Both the position numbers and the translations under genes were made by a program. Under the pieces are notes generated by a model, which was not told the origin of the DNA, made no database searches, and saw only the letters and a program-made list of their open reading frames with translations. Below, piece after piece: positions 31,833-40,712 of a stretch of 64,000 nt of DNA (position 1 is its first letter; the number at the start of each line of letters is the position of its first letter). Source of the DNA: CALSMU01 sp965230225 (GTDB lineage: Bacteria > Bacteroidota > Bacteroidia > Flavobacteriales_D > Parvicellaceae); contig CBDDKM010000005.1 in NCBI GenBank assembly GCA_965230225.1, forward strand, positions 124,001-188,000. The letters run 5' to 3'.

Positions 31833-33554
31833 CTGAAAAGGCTATTAGTTATATTGTTGTTGCTTTCTAGGGTAGTGTTTCATGCCCAATCCGAAACGGT
31901 TAAAGAACTGTCGGATAGGGCCTGGAAGTTGAGTCATGATTTGGAATTTGACAGCGCTCTTTATTATTCCAATAAAGCATTGGAGTTAGCCAATAAAGCC
32001 GATGATTCAATATTGTTATTTAATGCCCTCATTATAGCAGGTAAGATTGAGTCGGATGCTGGAGTATATGACGATGCATTAAGGCACTTTATCATTGCGG
32101 AAGAACTAGCTCTTGGAGATCAGAAAAAAATCGATCAGGTTAAAACTTATTTGGGTAGATTGTTTGTACGCTTAAATGCTCCAAAGTTAGCTTTGGAGCA
32201 TAAGGTGGATGCATACCTCTCAGGGAAGGGAAGAGGTGATAAAAACTTTTATGAAGCAGGTGAGATAGCCGGTTTGTTCAGTAAGTTAAAGTTACTGGAT
32301 AGTTCATTGTATTATTACAAAGAGCAAATTAACATAGCAGCCGAAAAAGGACATCATTACCGAATACACGCATATAACAATACTGGTTTTGGTTATGCTA
32401 ACATGTCTGAGTCAGATTCTGCATTAAGGTACTATAGGTTGGCTCTTGAAGAATGGGAATTGAAAGAATCTAAAAGTAGTTCTGACACGTTTATGTTTGG
32501 GATGATTAATGGAAACATTGGTTCTATTTATGCCGAACTTACCAAATTCGAAACAGCTCTTCCTTATCTTGAAACTGACTATAGTATTGCAAAATCCCAA
32601 AAGGAATATGAGGTTCAGGTGAGGGCTGGAGAAGGATTGTTTAAAGCTTATCTGGAATTAGGATATGAAGAGAAAGCAGAAGTGTTATTGTCGGAGATGG
32701 AACTTCTCAAAGGTATGGGGGGGCTACGTGCTGACCTTGCCATTTCTAAGTTGTTGCTAAAAGAAAAAAGATTGGATAAAGAGGCTTTTCTGTTAGAAAC
32801 GGAATATTGTCAATCTATCTCTGATTCCATGATGAAGCAGGTTCAGAGAAAGGGAGAGCAAACAGCAGAAGTTTTGGCAAAATATAGAGTTAATAAAGTA
32901 AGTATCGATCTAGAGTTACAGCAAGTTATTGCAAACGAGGCTCAAGCTAATTTGGAAGTAGCGGAGCAGCGCGAGAAAAACTCCAGAATGATGATGATCT
33001 TTTTTGGAATAGGGATCATTGTCCTCCTTATAGTTGGTGTTATTTTCTTTAGACAAAAAAGAAAGCAAGCACTTATAGAGCAAAAGCTTCTACAATCTGA
33101 AAAAGCGAATTTGGATGCTGAGTTAAAGCTGAATAAAATGGAACTTACCGATTTTGCTCTTGACTTAGGTAGAGGAAGGGAGTTTAGCGAAAATGTGTTA
33201 GAAAAATTAGAACGAGCAAGAAAAGTGAGTGGAGCAAAACAAGAGCATGCACTTAAGGAGTTGTCGTTGTTCATTAAGGGGCATTTAAATACGGGTACTT
33301 CTCTAGCTTTATTTCAGGAAAATGTAGATAAAATCAATAAACTTTTCTTCGAAAAATTAACGCAACAGTTTCCAAATTTAACCAACTACGAAAAAGAACT
33401 TTGTGGCTTGTTGAGGTTGAATTTATCCAATAAAGAAATTGCAAGTATTAAAGGTATTTCTCCAAATTCTGCACGAATAAGTAAGTATCGTCTTAAGAAA
33501 AAAATGAATCTTCCCGAAGAGGAGGATATTGTTGTATATATCCAAAGTATATAG
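31833..33554 (+). CDS. TPR-membrane-coiled-coil-HTH regulator
   Basis: About 573 residues. A signal sequence is followed by TPR-like repeats (~20-300; FDSALYYSNKALELANKADD, SALRYYRLALEEW), one membrane helix (MMIFFGIGIIVLLIVGVIFF), a coiled coil, and a C-terminal LuxR-like HTH (LTNYEKELCGLLRLNLSNKE, ISPNSARISKYRLKKKM). This periplasmic-TPR, cytoplasmic-HTH layout is common in Bacteroidota. Start: no ATG fits. A TTG at 31854 leaves a truncated signal, whereas a CTG at 31833 gives KRLLVILLLLSRVVFHAQ, a normal one, so I used it. The next gene downstream has a strong dyad in its promoter. Confidence 0.8.
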   Translation: MKRLLVILLLLSRVVFHAQSETVKELSDRAWKLSHDLEFDSALYYSNKALELANKADDSILLFNALIIAGKIESDAGVYDDALRHFIIAEELALGDQKKIDQVKTYLGRLFVRLNAPKLALEHKVDAYLSGKGRGDKNFYEAGEIAGLFSKLKLLDSSLYYYKEQINIAAEKGHHYRIHAYNNTGFGYANMSESDSALRYYRLALEEWELKESKSSSDTFMFGMINGNIGSIYAELTKFETALPYLETDYSIAKSQKEYEVQVRAGEGLFKAYLELGYEEKAEVLLSEMELLKGMGGLRADLAISKLLLKEKRLDKEAFLLETEYCQSISDSMMKQVQRKGEQTAEVLAKYRVNKVSIDLELQQVIANEAQANLEVAEQREKNSRMMMIFFGIGIIVLLIVGVIFFRQKRKQALIEQKLLQSEKANLDAELKLNKMELTDFALDLGRGREFSENVLEKLERARKVSGAKQEHALKELSLFIKGHLNTGTSLALFQENVDKINKLFFEKLTQQFPNLTNYEKELCGLLRLNLSNKEIASIKGISPNSARISKYRLKKKMNLPEEEDIVVYIQSI

Positions 33555-33600
33555 TTTAAGTATTTGAAAAAGTGCTTGTTACGCAAATGTGTTAACGCAT

Positions 33601-33629
33601 TGTATACGCATGCTGTTCATGTGTATACA
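33601..33629. promoter_or_regulatory. Dyad operator upstream of the 33752 promoter
   Basis: TGTATACGCATG (33601-33612), 5 bp, CATGTGTATACA (33618-33629): 12-bp arms with one mismatch. It ends 17 bp before the -33 element at 33647, a typical activator position. Confidence 0.55.
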
Positions 33630-33646
33630 CACTGTACGCCTGAATT

Positions 33647-33678
33647 TTTGAAGGGAAAAGGGGAGTGAAATACTTTTG
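33647..33678 (+). promoter_or_regulatory. Strong promoter, TTTG-N20-TACTTTTG
   Basis: TTTG (33647-33650), 20 bp, TACTTTTG (33671-33678) is a full match to the Bacteroidota housekeeping promoter. It drives the T9SS cargo gene at 33752 with a leader near 70 nt. Confidence 0.7.
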
Positions 33679-33751
33679 TGGCGACCGAACGAACCTCCAG
33701 GTAACCACTGGAAAGCCACTAACCAGGCATTGTTTAAGCCACTAAATTATA

Positions 33752-36529
33752 ATGCGACACTTACTACCACTTCTTTTCACCACCCTACTATTGTCAAATG
33801 TTTCTTTTGGCGCAACTGTATCGAGTACTTATTCGGCTGGAGATATTCCAACCAATAACTCTTCTTATAGCGCAACTTGTAATGGGCCGGTAACTACATT
33901 AACTGTAAATCTACCCGCTGGAGGGCCATGGGTAGTTTCTGCAGTAGACGTATCCTACGATATGACAGCAGCTAATGGTGCATGGATGTCTGAACAGCGA
34001 TCTCAAATATATTGTCAGAACACTACCACCGATGAGGGGGGGTATTCTTCTGGATCAGGAAATACAGGGGGTACATATTCCTATTCGAGAACGGGGTTAT
34101 CATTAGCAAATAATACCTATACAGGCGGAACAGCTTTAGTATTTGAAATGAGGGCTTACCGTACCTGGACTGCTTCGGCAGGTTGTAATACCACAGAGAA
34201 TAAGGTGGATAATAGCACATGGACTGTAACAGTAACTTATACACTTGCTGCTAACATGTCTTATACGAGTAGCACTGTAACACAGAACAATACTTCGGAC
34301 GTGGAAAAATGTACTTCCAACGCAGAGATAATTGGAGTAGAAGTGGTAACCTCCGGAAGCTTAAATCCGGTTAGTCTTACCCAACTTAGAATTAGAACTA
34401 ATGGAAGTTCAAATCCAACGGTAGATGTGTCTAACATAGATGTGTACTATACAGGAACTAGTTCGACATTTGCTACAACAACTTATTATGGAAGTGGAAC
34501 TCCGGCAGCTCCCGGAACAAACATTTTTATTAACGGTTCACAATCACTTTCGGAAGGGACAAACTATTTTTGGATTGTATACGACATAGATGCAGCAGCA
34601 TCCGTAGGGAGTAATTTGGATGCTTTGTGTAATCGAATTCGTATTGATGGTGGGAATCAGTTCCCTTCTACCACTAACCCTGGTGGAAATAGGGTAATTA
34701 TTACATGTGTGGGATCTCCAGGTGGAGTATCTTCTAATCTGGATGTTTGGCACAAGGCGGGGTCTGGTGTGTATAATGATGCAGGAGTAACGGCTGCTGG
34801 TAATGGTGATGGAATTCAGCAGTGGAATGATATTACAAGTAATAATTACGACTTGAGCCAGGTTACATCTACTAGAAGACCAACTCTCGACGTAGATGGG
34901 ATTAACTACAATGCCGAACTGGATTTTGATGGGACGGATGATTATTTGTTAAACAGTGTTTACACCATAAGTGGTGATATGTCTTATTTCATTGTTGCTC
35001 AAGGTGCTGGGGGGAATAATACGTATCATGCAGTTTCTGCCAGTAGTGGTAGTGCACAAGCCGTTCTTTTAACCCCTAGAGGTGGGAATCAGATGAGGTT
35101 TGTATATAGAAATGGACCTAGTAGTGGTGGTGGAAATGATTTGGATGCCGGAAGCACAGTAGCTTATGGAGAGCATCAGATTAGTACATTTACAAGAAAC
35201 CAGGGGAGTTTACAACAACTTTGGATCAACGGTGGAGATAATCAATCCATAACCGCTTCGGTGGGTAATTATTCCGGTTCAGTATACAACTATTCTTATG
35301 GAGTACTTCACCCTAACTTAACAAGGTATTTAAATGGAAGCATCGCTGAGGTTGTTCGATACGATACAGAGGTATCTGCTACGGATAGGCAAAAAATTGA
35401 AACGTACCTGGCAGTTAAATATGGAATTACCAAATTAACCGATTATGTTGCTACTAGCGGTTCAACAATATACTCTATTGCTTCTTACGCTAACGAAATC
35501 ATTGGAATTGCCAGAGATGATGCCGAATCATTGATGCAGAAGCAATCACATACACCGGATGATTCTATTAGGGTTCATTTAAGTACGGTGCAAACTACTA
35601 ATTCTGCAAATGGAGGAAGTATTACTAATGATGTTGCATATATAATGATGGGGGGAGACAACGGTGCCCTATGTGCAACTGCAACAGCTAACGGAGAAAA
35701 GCCTGCTGGAATTGATTCCAGAATAGAACGTGAGTTGAAAGTAACCAATACCAATTTTTCTGATGATTTTAATGTTCAAATCCAATTAAGCAGCTGTGCC
35801 GGAACCATTACTGTTGGAGATTTAAGGCTGTTGGTTGATGATGACGGCGATTTTTCTGATGCAACCGTTTATTCTTCCGGAGGAGGATTGTCCATAGGAT
35901 ATACAAGTGGGTTTGTTACAGTAACAGGTATTTCTACCACTCACATTCCACAAGGAGGAACAAGGTATATTACCATTGGTTCAGCCAGTCCGGCTACACC
36001 TTTACCGGTAGAGTTGCTTTCTCTTGAGTCAGTTTGCTCAGAAGATAAAGTTAAGGTTAGATGGAGCACAGCTTCAGAAATGAACATAGCCCATTATGAG
36101 TTGGAAAAGTCAAAAGACGGGGTAAATTGGGAGTTTCTGACTATGGTTGAAGCAGTAGGTAATAGTTCATCAGTTACCCATTATCAGGCAGATGATTTAT
36201 CTCCTTATGAAATGGAATCGTTCTACAGACTATCAGAAGAGAATAATAATGGAGAAAAGATCAATTTGGGAATCAGTAAGAGCGTTTGTGAAGAGGACCA
36301 CTTTAAGGTGTTTTACAATGAGCTTTCCAATGCAGTATTTGTTGAATCTTCATTCGATATTGTAGATGTGAAAATATATAACTCTCTTGGGCAAATTATA
36401 AATCCAGGAGTATTAAGCGGAAATCAAAGACAATTACAGCTAGGTTTTAATGGCTTTAATAGTGGAGTCTACTACGTACAAATAAAGGGAGAGAATAAAG
36501 TGAAGATGGGAAAAGTATTAGTTCGATAA
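33752..36529 (+). CDS. Large secreted T9SS cargo protein with LamG/concanavalin-like domain
   Basis: A 925-residue surface or extracellular protein. A signal peptide (MRHLLPLLFTTLLLSNVSFG) is followed by Thr/Ser/Asn-rich beta domains. The central part (~335-560) has VDGINYNAELDFDGTDDYLL and IAEVVRYDTEVSATDRQKIE, typical of LamG-like shells in Bacteroidota exoproteins. After PLPVELLSLESVC come a fibronectin-like segment (IAHYELEKSKDGVNWEFLTM) and a T9SS type A tail (VKIYNSLGQ, GVYYVQIKGENKVKMGKVLV). It has its own strong promoter and terminator. The role is probably adhesion or polymer binding; no catalytic residues are seen. Confidence 0.85.
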   Translation: MRHLLPLLFTTLLLSNVSFGATVSSTYSAGDIPTNNSSYSATCNGPVTTLTVNLPAGGPWVVSAVDVSYDMTAANGAWMSEQRSQIYCQNTTTDEGGYSSGSGNTGGTYSYSRTGLSLANNTYTGGTALVFEMRAYRTWTASAGCNTTENKVDNSTWTVTVTYTLAANMSYTSSTVTQNNTSDVEKCTSNAEIIGVEVVTSGSLNPVSLTQLRIRTNGSSNPTVDVSNIDVYYTGTSSTFATTTYYGSGTPAAPGTNIFINGSQSLSEGTNYFWIVYDIDAAASVGSNLDALCNRIRIDGGNQFPSTTNPGGNRVIITCVGSPGGVSSNLDVWHKAGSGVYNDAGVTAAGNGDGIQQWNDITSNNYDLSQVTSTRRPTLDVDGINYNAELDFDGTDDYLLNSVYTISGDMSYFIVAQGAGGNNTYHAVSASSGSAQAVLLTPRGGNQMRFVYRNGPSSGGGNDLDAGSTVAYGEHQISTFTRNQGSLQQLWINGGDNQSITASVGNYSGSVYNYSYGVLHPNLTRYLNGSIAEVVRYDTEVSATDRQKIETYLAVKYGITKLTDYVATSGSTIYSIASYANEIIGIARDDAESLMQKQSHTPDDSIRVHLSTVQTTNSANGGSITNDVAYIMMGGDNGALCATATANGEKPAGIDSRIERELKVTNTNFSDDFNVQIQLSSCAGTITVGDLRLLVDDDGDFSDATVYSSGGGLSIGYTSGFVTVTGISTTHIPQGGTRYITIGSASPATPLPVELLSLESVCSEDKVKVRWSTASEMNIAHYELEKSKDGVNWEFLTMVEAVGNSSSVTHYQADDLSPYEMESFYRLSEENNNGEKINLGISKSVCEEDHFKVFYNELSNAVFVESSFDIVDVKIYNSLGQIINPGVLSGNQRQLQLGFNGFNSGVYYVQIKGENKVKMGKVLVR

Positions 36530-36630
36530 TAGATCGTTAGTTATTCAGAGAAAAGAAAAATATGGACAAATTGTGGTGGTTTGATCCAAGTGGCGCTTAC
36601 CTCTGAAAAAATTATCGAGCTAATTTAATC

Positions 36631-36669
36631 AAATCCCTCCGAAGGCGTTCGGGGGGATTTGTATTTTTT
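36631..36669 (+). terminator. Intrinsic terminator after the T9SS cargo gene
   Basis: AAATCCCTCCGAA (36631-36643), GGCG, TTCGGGGGGATTT (36648-36660) form a 13-bp stem with one G-T pair, then a T-rich run. It lies 101 bp after the stop at 36529. Confidence 0.85.
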
Positions 36670-36705
36670 GGGAATAGACTTAATTTTAAGCAAAACTTAT
36701 CATTA

Positions 36706-37278
36706 ATGAACCAGAACTACCTCAATAGCGCCAGAAAAGAATTTACGTACTACAAAAGTTTGGGAGATAAAACATTTGCTCAGTTAAAGGATGAGCAATT
36801 ATTCTTGTCCATTGGAAACGAAAGCAACAGTATAGCGATCATTGTAAAACACATGTGGGGGAATATGCGTTCCAGATGGACGGATTTTTTAACTACAGAT
36901 GGCGAAAAATCCTGGCGAAATAGGGATTCCGAGTTTGAGGACTCTATTCAAACGAGAAAGGAGCTATTGGATAAGTGGGAAGAAGGTTGGGAATGTGTTT
37001 TTAATGCACTCGATTCCATTAATCCAGAAGACTATCAGAAAAAAATTCTTATTAGAAACATGGAGCATACGTTGCCAGAAGCAATTAACAGGCAAATTGC
37101 CCATTATGCCTATCATGTTGGGCAAATAACCTTTATAGGCAAGGCATTGGCAGATAATTGGAAGGCTCTTTCAATTCCAAAAGGGAAATCGCAGGAATAC
37201 AATGAGAAAAAATTTAGTCAGCAAACAAAACAAGAGCATTATTCTGAGGATTTTTTAAGTGAAAATGAGAAATCCTAA
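36706..37278 (+). CDS. DUF1572 (DinB-superfamily) protein
   Basis: A 190-residue protein with the DUF1572 pattern: YYKSLGDKTFAQLKDEQLF at the N-terminus, IAIIVKHMWGNMRSRWTDFL with the first His, the long DGEKSWRNRDSEFED loop, and RQIAHYAYHVGQITFIGKAL with the second and third His. Metal-binding four-helix bundle; biochemical role unknown in the family. It starts 46 bp after a strong terminator, so it has its own promoter. Confidence 0.9.
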   Translation: MNQNYLNSARKEFTYYKSLGDKTFAQLKDEQLFLSIGNESNSIAIIVKHMWGNMRSRWTDFLTTDGEKSWRNRDSEFEDSIQTRKELLDKWEEGWECVFNALDSINPEDYQKKILIRNMEHTLPEAINRQIAHYAYHVGQITFIGKALADNWKALSIPKGKSQEYNEKKFSQQTKQEHYSEDFLSENEKS

Positions 37279-37329
37279 AGGTTTAAATTGGGCTTAATAA
37301 ACAGAAAATAAAGAGTAATCTTATTTTAC

Positions 37330-37337
37330 TAATTTTG
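37330..37337 (+). promoter_or_regulatory. Candidate -7 box (TAATTTTG) for the alkaline phosphatase gene
   Basis: TAATTTTG matches TAnnTTTG and ends 17 bp before the ATG at 37355. No -33 TTG at normal spacing. Confidence 0.4.
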
Positions 37338-37354
37338 AGGCCTATTACGTTAAC

Positions 37355-38479
37355 ATGAACCATCACCTATTTTTATTGTTTGCTCCGATGCTATTTTGGG
37401 GTTGTGAAGCAAAGAAAGAAACTCAAACCTCAAAAGAGGAGGAGGTAATCGAAAAACCGGTAAACATTATTCTTATGATTGGAGATGGAACCGGGTTATC
37501 ACAAATTTCATCAGCCTATTATTTTGGAGAAGGAGAGCCTAACTATTCAAGGTTTAAGCACATTGGGTTAGGTAAAACATCCTCTGGGTCGCATAAAATT
37601 ACCGATTCGGCCGCCGGAGCAACTGCCTATTCTGCGGGTAAAAAGACCTATAATGGTGCTATTGGTGTAGACATGGATACCAATTCTGTTGTTACATTGG
37701 TAGAGGAGTATTCGGCAGAAGGATGGAATACCGGTGTCATTGCAACATCATCTATAACACATGCAACTCCAGCTTCTTTTTTTGCGCATGTTGCCAGTAG
37801 GAATCAGCAAGAGGATATTGCCACTCAATTAATTACCAGTGATGTAGATTTCTTTGCAGGTGGAGGGCAAAAATGGTTTTTTGATCGTTCTGATAGCGTA
37901 AATCACTATCAGGCTCTAGTAGATAATGGTTTTGTGATTGATACAGCATCAATAGACGATAAGATCACCGATTTTAAAAAGAAATACGGATACCTGTTGG
38001 CCTATGATGGAATGCCAACCATGCAGGAAGGAAGAGGGGACTTTTTACAAAAAGCAACACAAAAGGGGTTGGATTATTTAACTGCTAAGGAAAAACCATT
38101 TTTTCTACTGGTGGAAGGTTCTCAAATTGATTGGGGAGGACATGCCAATATTGGAGAGTATGTGGTGGAAGAAGTGTTGGATTTTGATAAAACCATTGGG
38201 TTGGTGTTGGACTTTGCAGAGCAACAAGGAAATACATTGGTTATTGTAACGGCAGATCACGAAACAGGAGGATTTACCTTGTCGGGAGAGCCAAAAATGC
38301 TGCCTTACGGGAAAAGAACGAATGACTATAATAGCATTCAGCCAACCTTTTCAACCAATGGTCATAGTGCCGCTATGGTACCGGTTTTTGCCTATGGAAC
38401 AGGTAGTGAGAATTTCCAGGGGATATACGAAAACACAAATGTACACACTCTTATTCGCCAGCTTACCGGATTGGAGTAG
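37355..38479 (+). CDS. Alkaline phosphatase family lipoprotein
   Basis: A 374-residue phosphomonoesterase of the PhoA superfamily. A lipoprotein-type start (LLFAPMLFWGC) is followed by the metal-binding IILMIGDGTG, the nucleophile Ser in KITDSAAGATAYSAG, ITHATPASFFAHVASR, and then EGSQIDWGGHAN, TADHETGGF and NGHSAAMVPVFAYG, which together supply the zinc and magnesium ligands in the canonical order. It releases phosphate from organic esters in the periplasm. No Pho-box-like repeat was noticed upstream. The family call is secure; substrate breadth is inferred. Confidence 0.95.
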   Translation: MNHHLFLLFAPMLFWGCEAKKETQTSKEEEVIEKPVNIILMIGDGTGLSQISSAYYFGEGEPNYSRFKHIGLGKTSSGSHKITDSAAGATAYSAGKKTYNGAIGVDMDTNSVVTLVEEYSAEGWNTGVIATSSITHATPASFFAHVASRNQQEDIATQLITSDVDFFAGGGQKWFFDRSDSVNHYQALVDNGFVIDTASIDDKITDFKKKYGYLLAYDGMPTMQEGRGDFLQKATQKGLDYLTAKEKPFFLLVEGSQIDWGGHANIGEYVVEEVLDFDKTIGLVLDFAEQQGNTLVIVTADHETGGFTLSGEPKMLPYGKRTNDYNSIQPTFSTNGHSAAMVPVFAYGTGSENFQGIYENTNVHTLIRQLTGLE

Positions 38480-38647
38480 TTCCTGATATTACTTAATCCG
38501 TTTTATTGTATTCTTTTTCAGGAGAATTACTCTGGTTAAAAGAAAATTGAAACTCTTTGTAATTGAATTGCGTAGGCAAAAGTGTCAATCACCAAAACAC
38601 GTCTATGGAATAAACCGTTACTTAACTCAGTATTTTAATTTTCTGCT

Positions 38648-40210
38648 ATGAGAAAGGTTGTTCTTCTTCTGTTTATCTTAAATCTGTCTGTGGTGTACGG
38701 GCAGGAAAGTTTTGGAATTATTCACAGTAATTATGCTACTACCAATGCCGTAAAAATTAATCCGGCCAATGGGGTAATGAGTAAAAGCCTGCTAGATGTT
38801 AATTTAGTAGGAGCAAAGGCTTTCTTTAATAATAATCTGGTATACCTTTCTAAAGACAATTATCAGTTCTCAAGTTTAATTCAGGGAAACACAGATGGAT
38901 TGGTTCCACAATACAACTTAAATCGATCTAAGAGTTTAGGGTATGCAAAAGCCGAAATAAGTGGGCCAGCCATTGCATTAAGTGTTGGCGATAATGCTTT
39001 TGAGTTACATGCCAATGTAGTGGCTTATTCTAATGTTAGAAACATCCCGAACAGTATAGCTCAATATGCTATAGATGAGCAATTTCCAGCAAATGGAACG
39101 TATGAGCACAACAACATTAAAGGTGGCTTTTTATCTTATGCTGAGTTTGGAGGAAGCTATTCCAGAAACATCTTAAAGGAAGGAAATGATATCCTTTCAG
39201 CAGGAATCAATCTTAATTACCTTGTAGGAATTGGAGGAGTAGGAGCAAAAATCAATAATGCAAATTATACCGTAAACGGAACGGATGATGTGACCTTGAA
39301 TAGCCTCAACGGAGAGTACATGTACGTTAATCCACAATGGAAATCAGGTAAAGGAATTAGCGGTGGGCTTGGTATTAATTATGCCAAAATGGAAACATCC
39401 ACCAGAAACTATGAGCACAACACCATTTCGTCCGATTGCGATTGCGAAGATTATAAATTTAAGATTGGAGCTTCTTTAATCGATTTGGGGTATGTAAACT
39501 TTAAAAACAATGCTCAGTATAGAAATTTCACTGAGAATTCCAGTTCTGAGGCTGATTCAGAGTTGCAAAACGCATCTCCGGAAGAGTTGGATGGAGTAAT
39601 TGCAGGTAGAACATCGTCTGCTAATCAAACAGTTTGGAGTACCAGTAAAATATACTTGCCAGGGGCTGCTAGCATTCAGGCAGATTATAAAATGGCAAAT
39701 CACTTCTATGTAGCGGGTGCCTATATTCATGGGTTTAACAAAGGAAAATATCGTTTTGGTGTGCAGAGACCAAAGTCTCTTAGCGTTACACCAAGAGTGG
39801 AGTTTAAACGATTTGAATTTGCCATGCCGGTTTCATTGTACGAATGGCAAAAACCGCAGGTAGGTGCTATGTTGAGGTTAAACAATAACATCATTATAGG
39901 TACTGATAAGTTAGGTGCATTTACAGGTAAGACTAATGTTTATGGGGCAGACTTTTACGTGAACTTGAAATTCGGAATCATTGATAATCCAAGGTGTAAA
40001 GAAAAGTCGCATAACCAAAGAAACAAGGGAGTAGCAAGACCGAAACCAACTTCTAATAAGTCCAACAAAAATACATTTACCACTAAGTCCGGTAAAGGGA
40101 AAAACAGTTCCTCTTCAAAAGGGAAGAAAAATGGTAAAGGAAACAAGTTTAAATCGGGTAAGAAATCCAGAGGAAAAGTGAATAGCTACGAGTGCCCGGC
40201 ATTCCAATAA
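38648..40210 (+). CDS. DUF5723-type outer-membrane protein with very basic C-terminal tail
   Basis: A 520-residue protein with signal peptide (MRKVVLLLFILNLSVVYGQ). The body matches the DUF5723 type: HSNYATTNAVKINPAN near the N-terminus, DVNLVGAKAFFNNN, then many amphipathic strands (KIGASLIDLGYVNFKNNAQY; RFEFAMPVSLYEWQKPQVGA), as in a PorV/FadL-like barrel. Unusually, the last ~70 residues are a Lys/Ser/Gly/Asn-rich low-complexity tail (SGKGKNSSSSKGKKNGKGNK) that ends with YECPAFQ. The tail may bind nucleic acid, peptidoglycan or LPS; that is inference. Function of the family is unknown. Confidence 0.8.
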   Translation: MRKVVLLLFILNLSVVYGQESFGIIHSNYATTNAVKINPANGVMSKSLLDVNLVGAKAFFNNNLVYLSKDNYQFSSLIQGNTDGLVPQYNLNRSKSLGYAKAEISGPAIALSVGDNAFELHANVVAYSNVRNIPNSIAQYAIDEQFPANGTYEHNNIKGGFLSYAEFGGSYSRNILKEGNDILSAGINLNYLVGIGGVGAKINNANYTVNGTDDVTLNSLNGEYMYVNPQWKSGKGISGGLGINYAKMETSTRNYEHNTISSDCDCEDYKFKIGASLIDLGYVNFKNNAQYRNFTENSSSEADSELQNASPEELDGVIAGRTSSANQTVWSTSKIYLPGAASIQADYKMANHFYVAGAYIHGFNKGKYRFGVQRPKSLSVTPRVEFKRFEFAMPVSLYEWQKPQVGAMLRLNNNIIIGTDKLGAFTGKTNVYGADFYVNLKFGIIDNPRCKEKSHNQRNKGVARPKPTSNKSNKNTFTTKSGKGKNSSSSKGKKNGKGNKFKSGKKSRGKVNSYECPAFQ

Positions 40211-40286
40211 ACGTACTGCTGGCAGGTTTTGTTAAACATTGCTAAAGAATTCTTTAAATTCCGAAAAAATAACGACTTTTACCGTC

Positions 40287-40712
40287 GTGAATGCGGAGAA
40301 ACAACTAAAGTTTGATAAGGCCTATTTAAGAATGGCTAGAGAGTGGGCAAAACTTTCCCATTGTGATAGAAAGAAAGTAGGTGCGATTATCGTGAAGGAT
40401 AGAATGATCATTTCTGACGGGTTTAACGGAACTCCATCAGGTTTTGAGAATTGTTGCGAAGATGATAATGGAGATACCAAATGGTACGTGCTCCATGCAG
40501 AAGCCAATGCAATTCTAAAAGTTGCTAATAGCACTAATAGTTGTGAAGGGGCTACGTTATACCTTACTTTATCTCCATGTAAAGAATGTTCTAAACTAGT
40601 ACACCAGGCTGGTATTAAAAGGTTGGTATACATGAGGGGTTATAAGGACGATTCCGGAATTCGTTTCCTAGAGAAAGCCGGGGTAGAAGTAGTACAAATC
40701 GAAGAAGTCTAA
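40287..40712 (+). CDS. dCMP/cytidine deaminase family protein
   Basis: About 142 residues from a GTG at 40287; the frame is open from a TTG at 40239, which would add 16 residues not usual in the family. The zinc-dependent deaminase motifs are present: HAEANAI (His and catalytic Glu) and SPCKECSK (two Cys). KLSHCDRKKVGAIIVKDRMI and SDGFNGTPSGFENC are characteristic of dCMP deaminase (ComEB-like) proteins, which supply dUMP for thymidylate synthesis. The next gene begins immediately after its stop, so translation is coupled. Confidence 0.88.
   Translation: MNAEKQLKFDKAYLRMAREWAKLSHCDRKKVGAIIVKDRMIISDGFNGTPSGFENCCEDDNGDTKWYVLHAEANAILKVANSTNSCEGATLYLTLSPCKECSKLVHQAGIKRLVYMRGYKDDSGIRFLEKAGVEVVQIEEV

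Noticed and set aside
33676..33858. Short plus-strand ORF overlapping the start of the T9SS cargo gene.
   Set aside because: It begins inside the promoter and runs out of frame over the signal peptide; composition unlike a protein.
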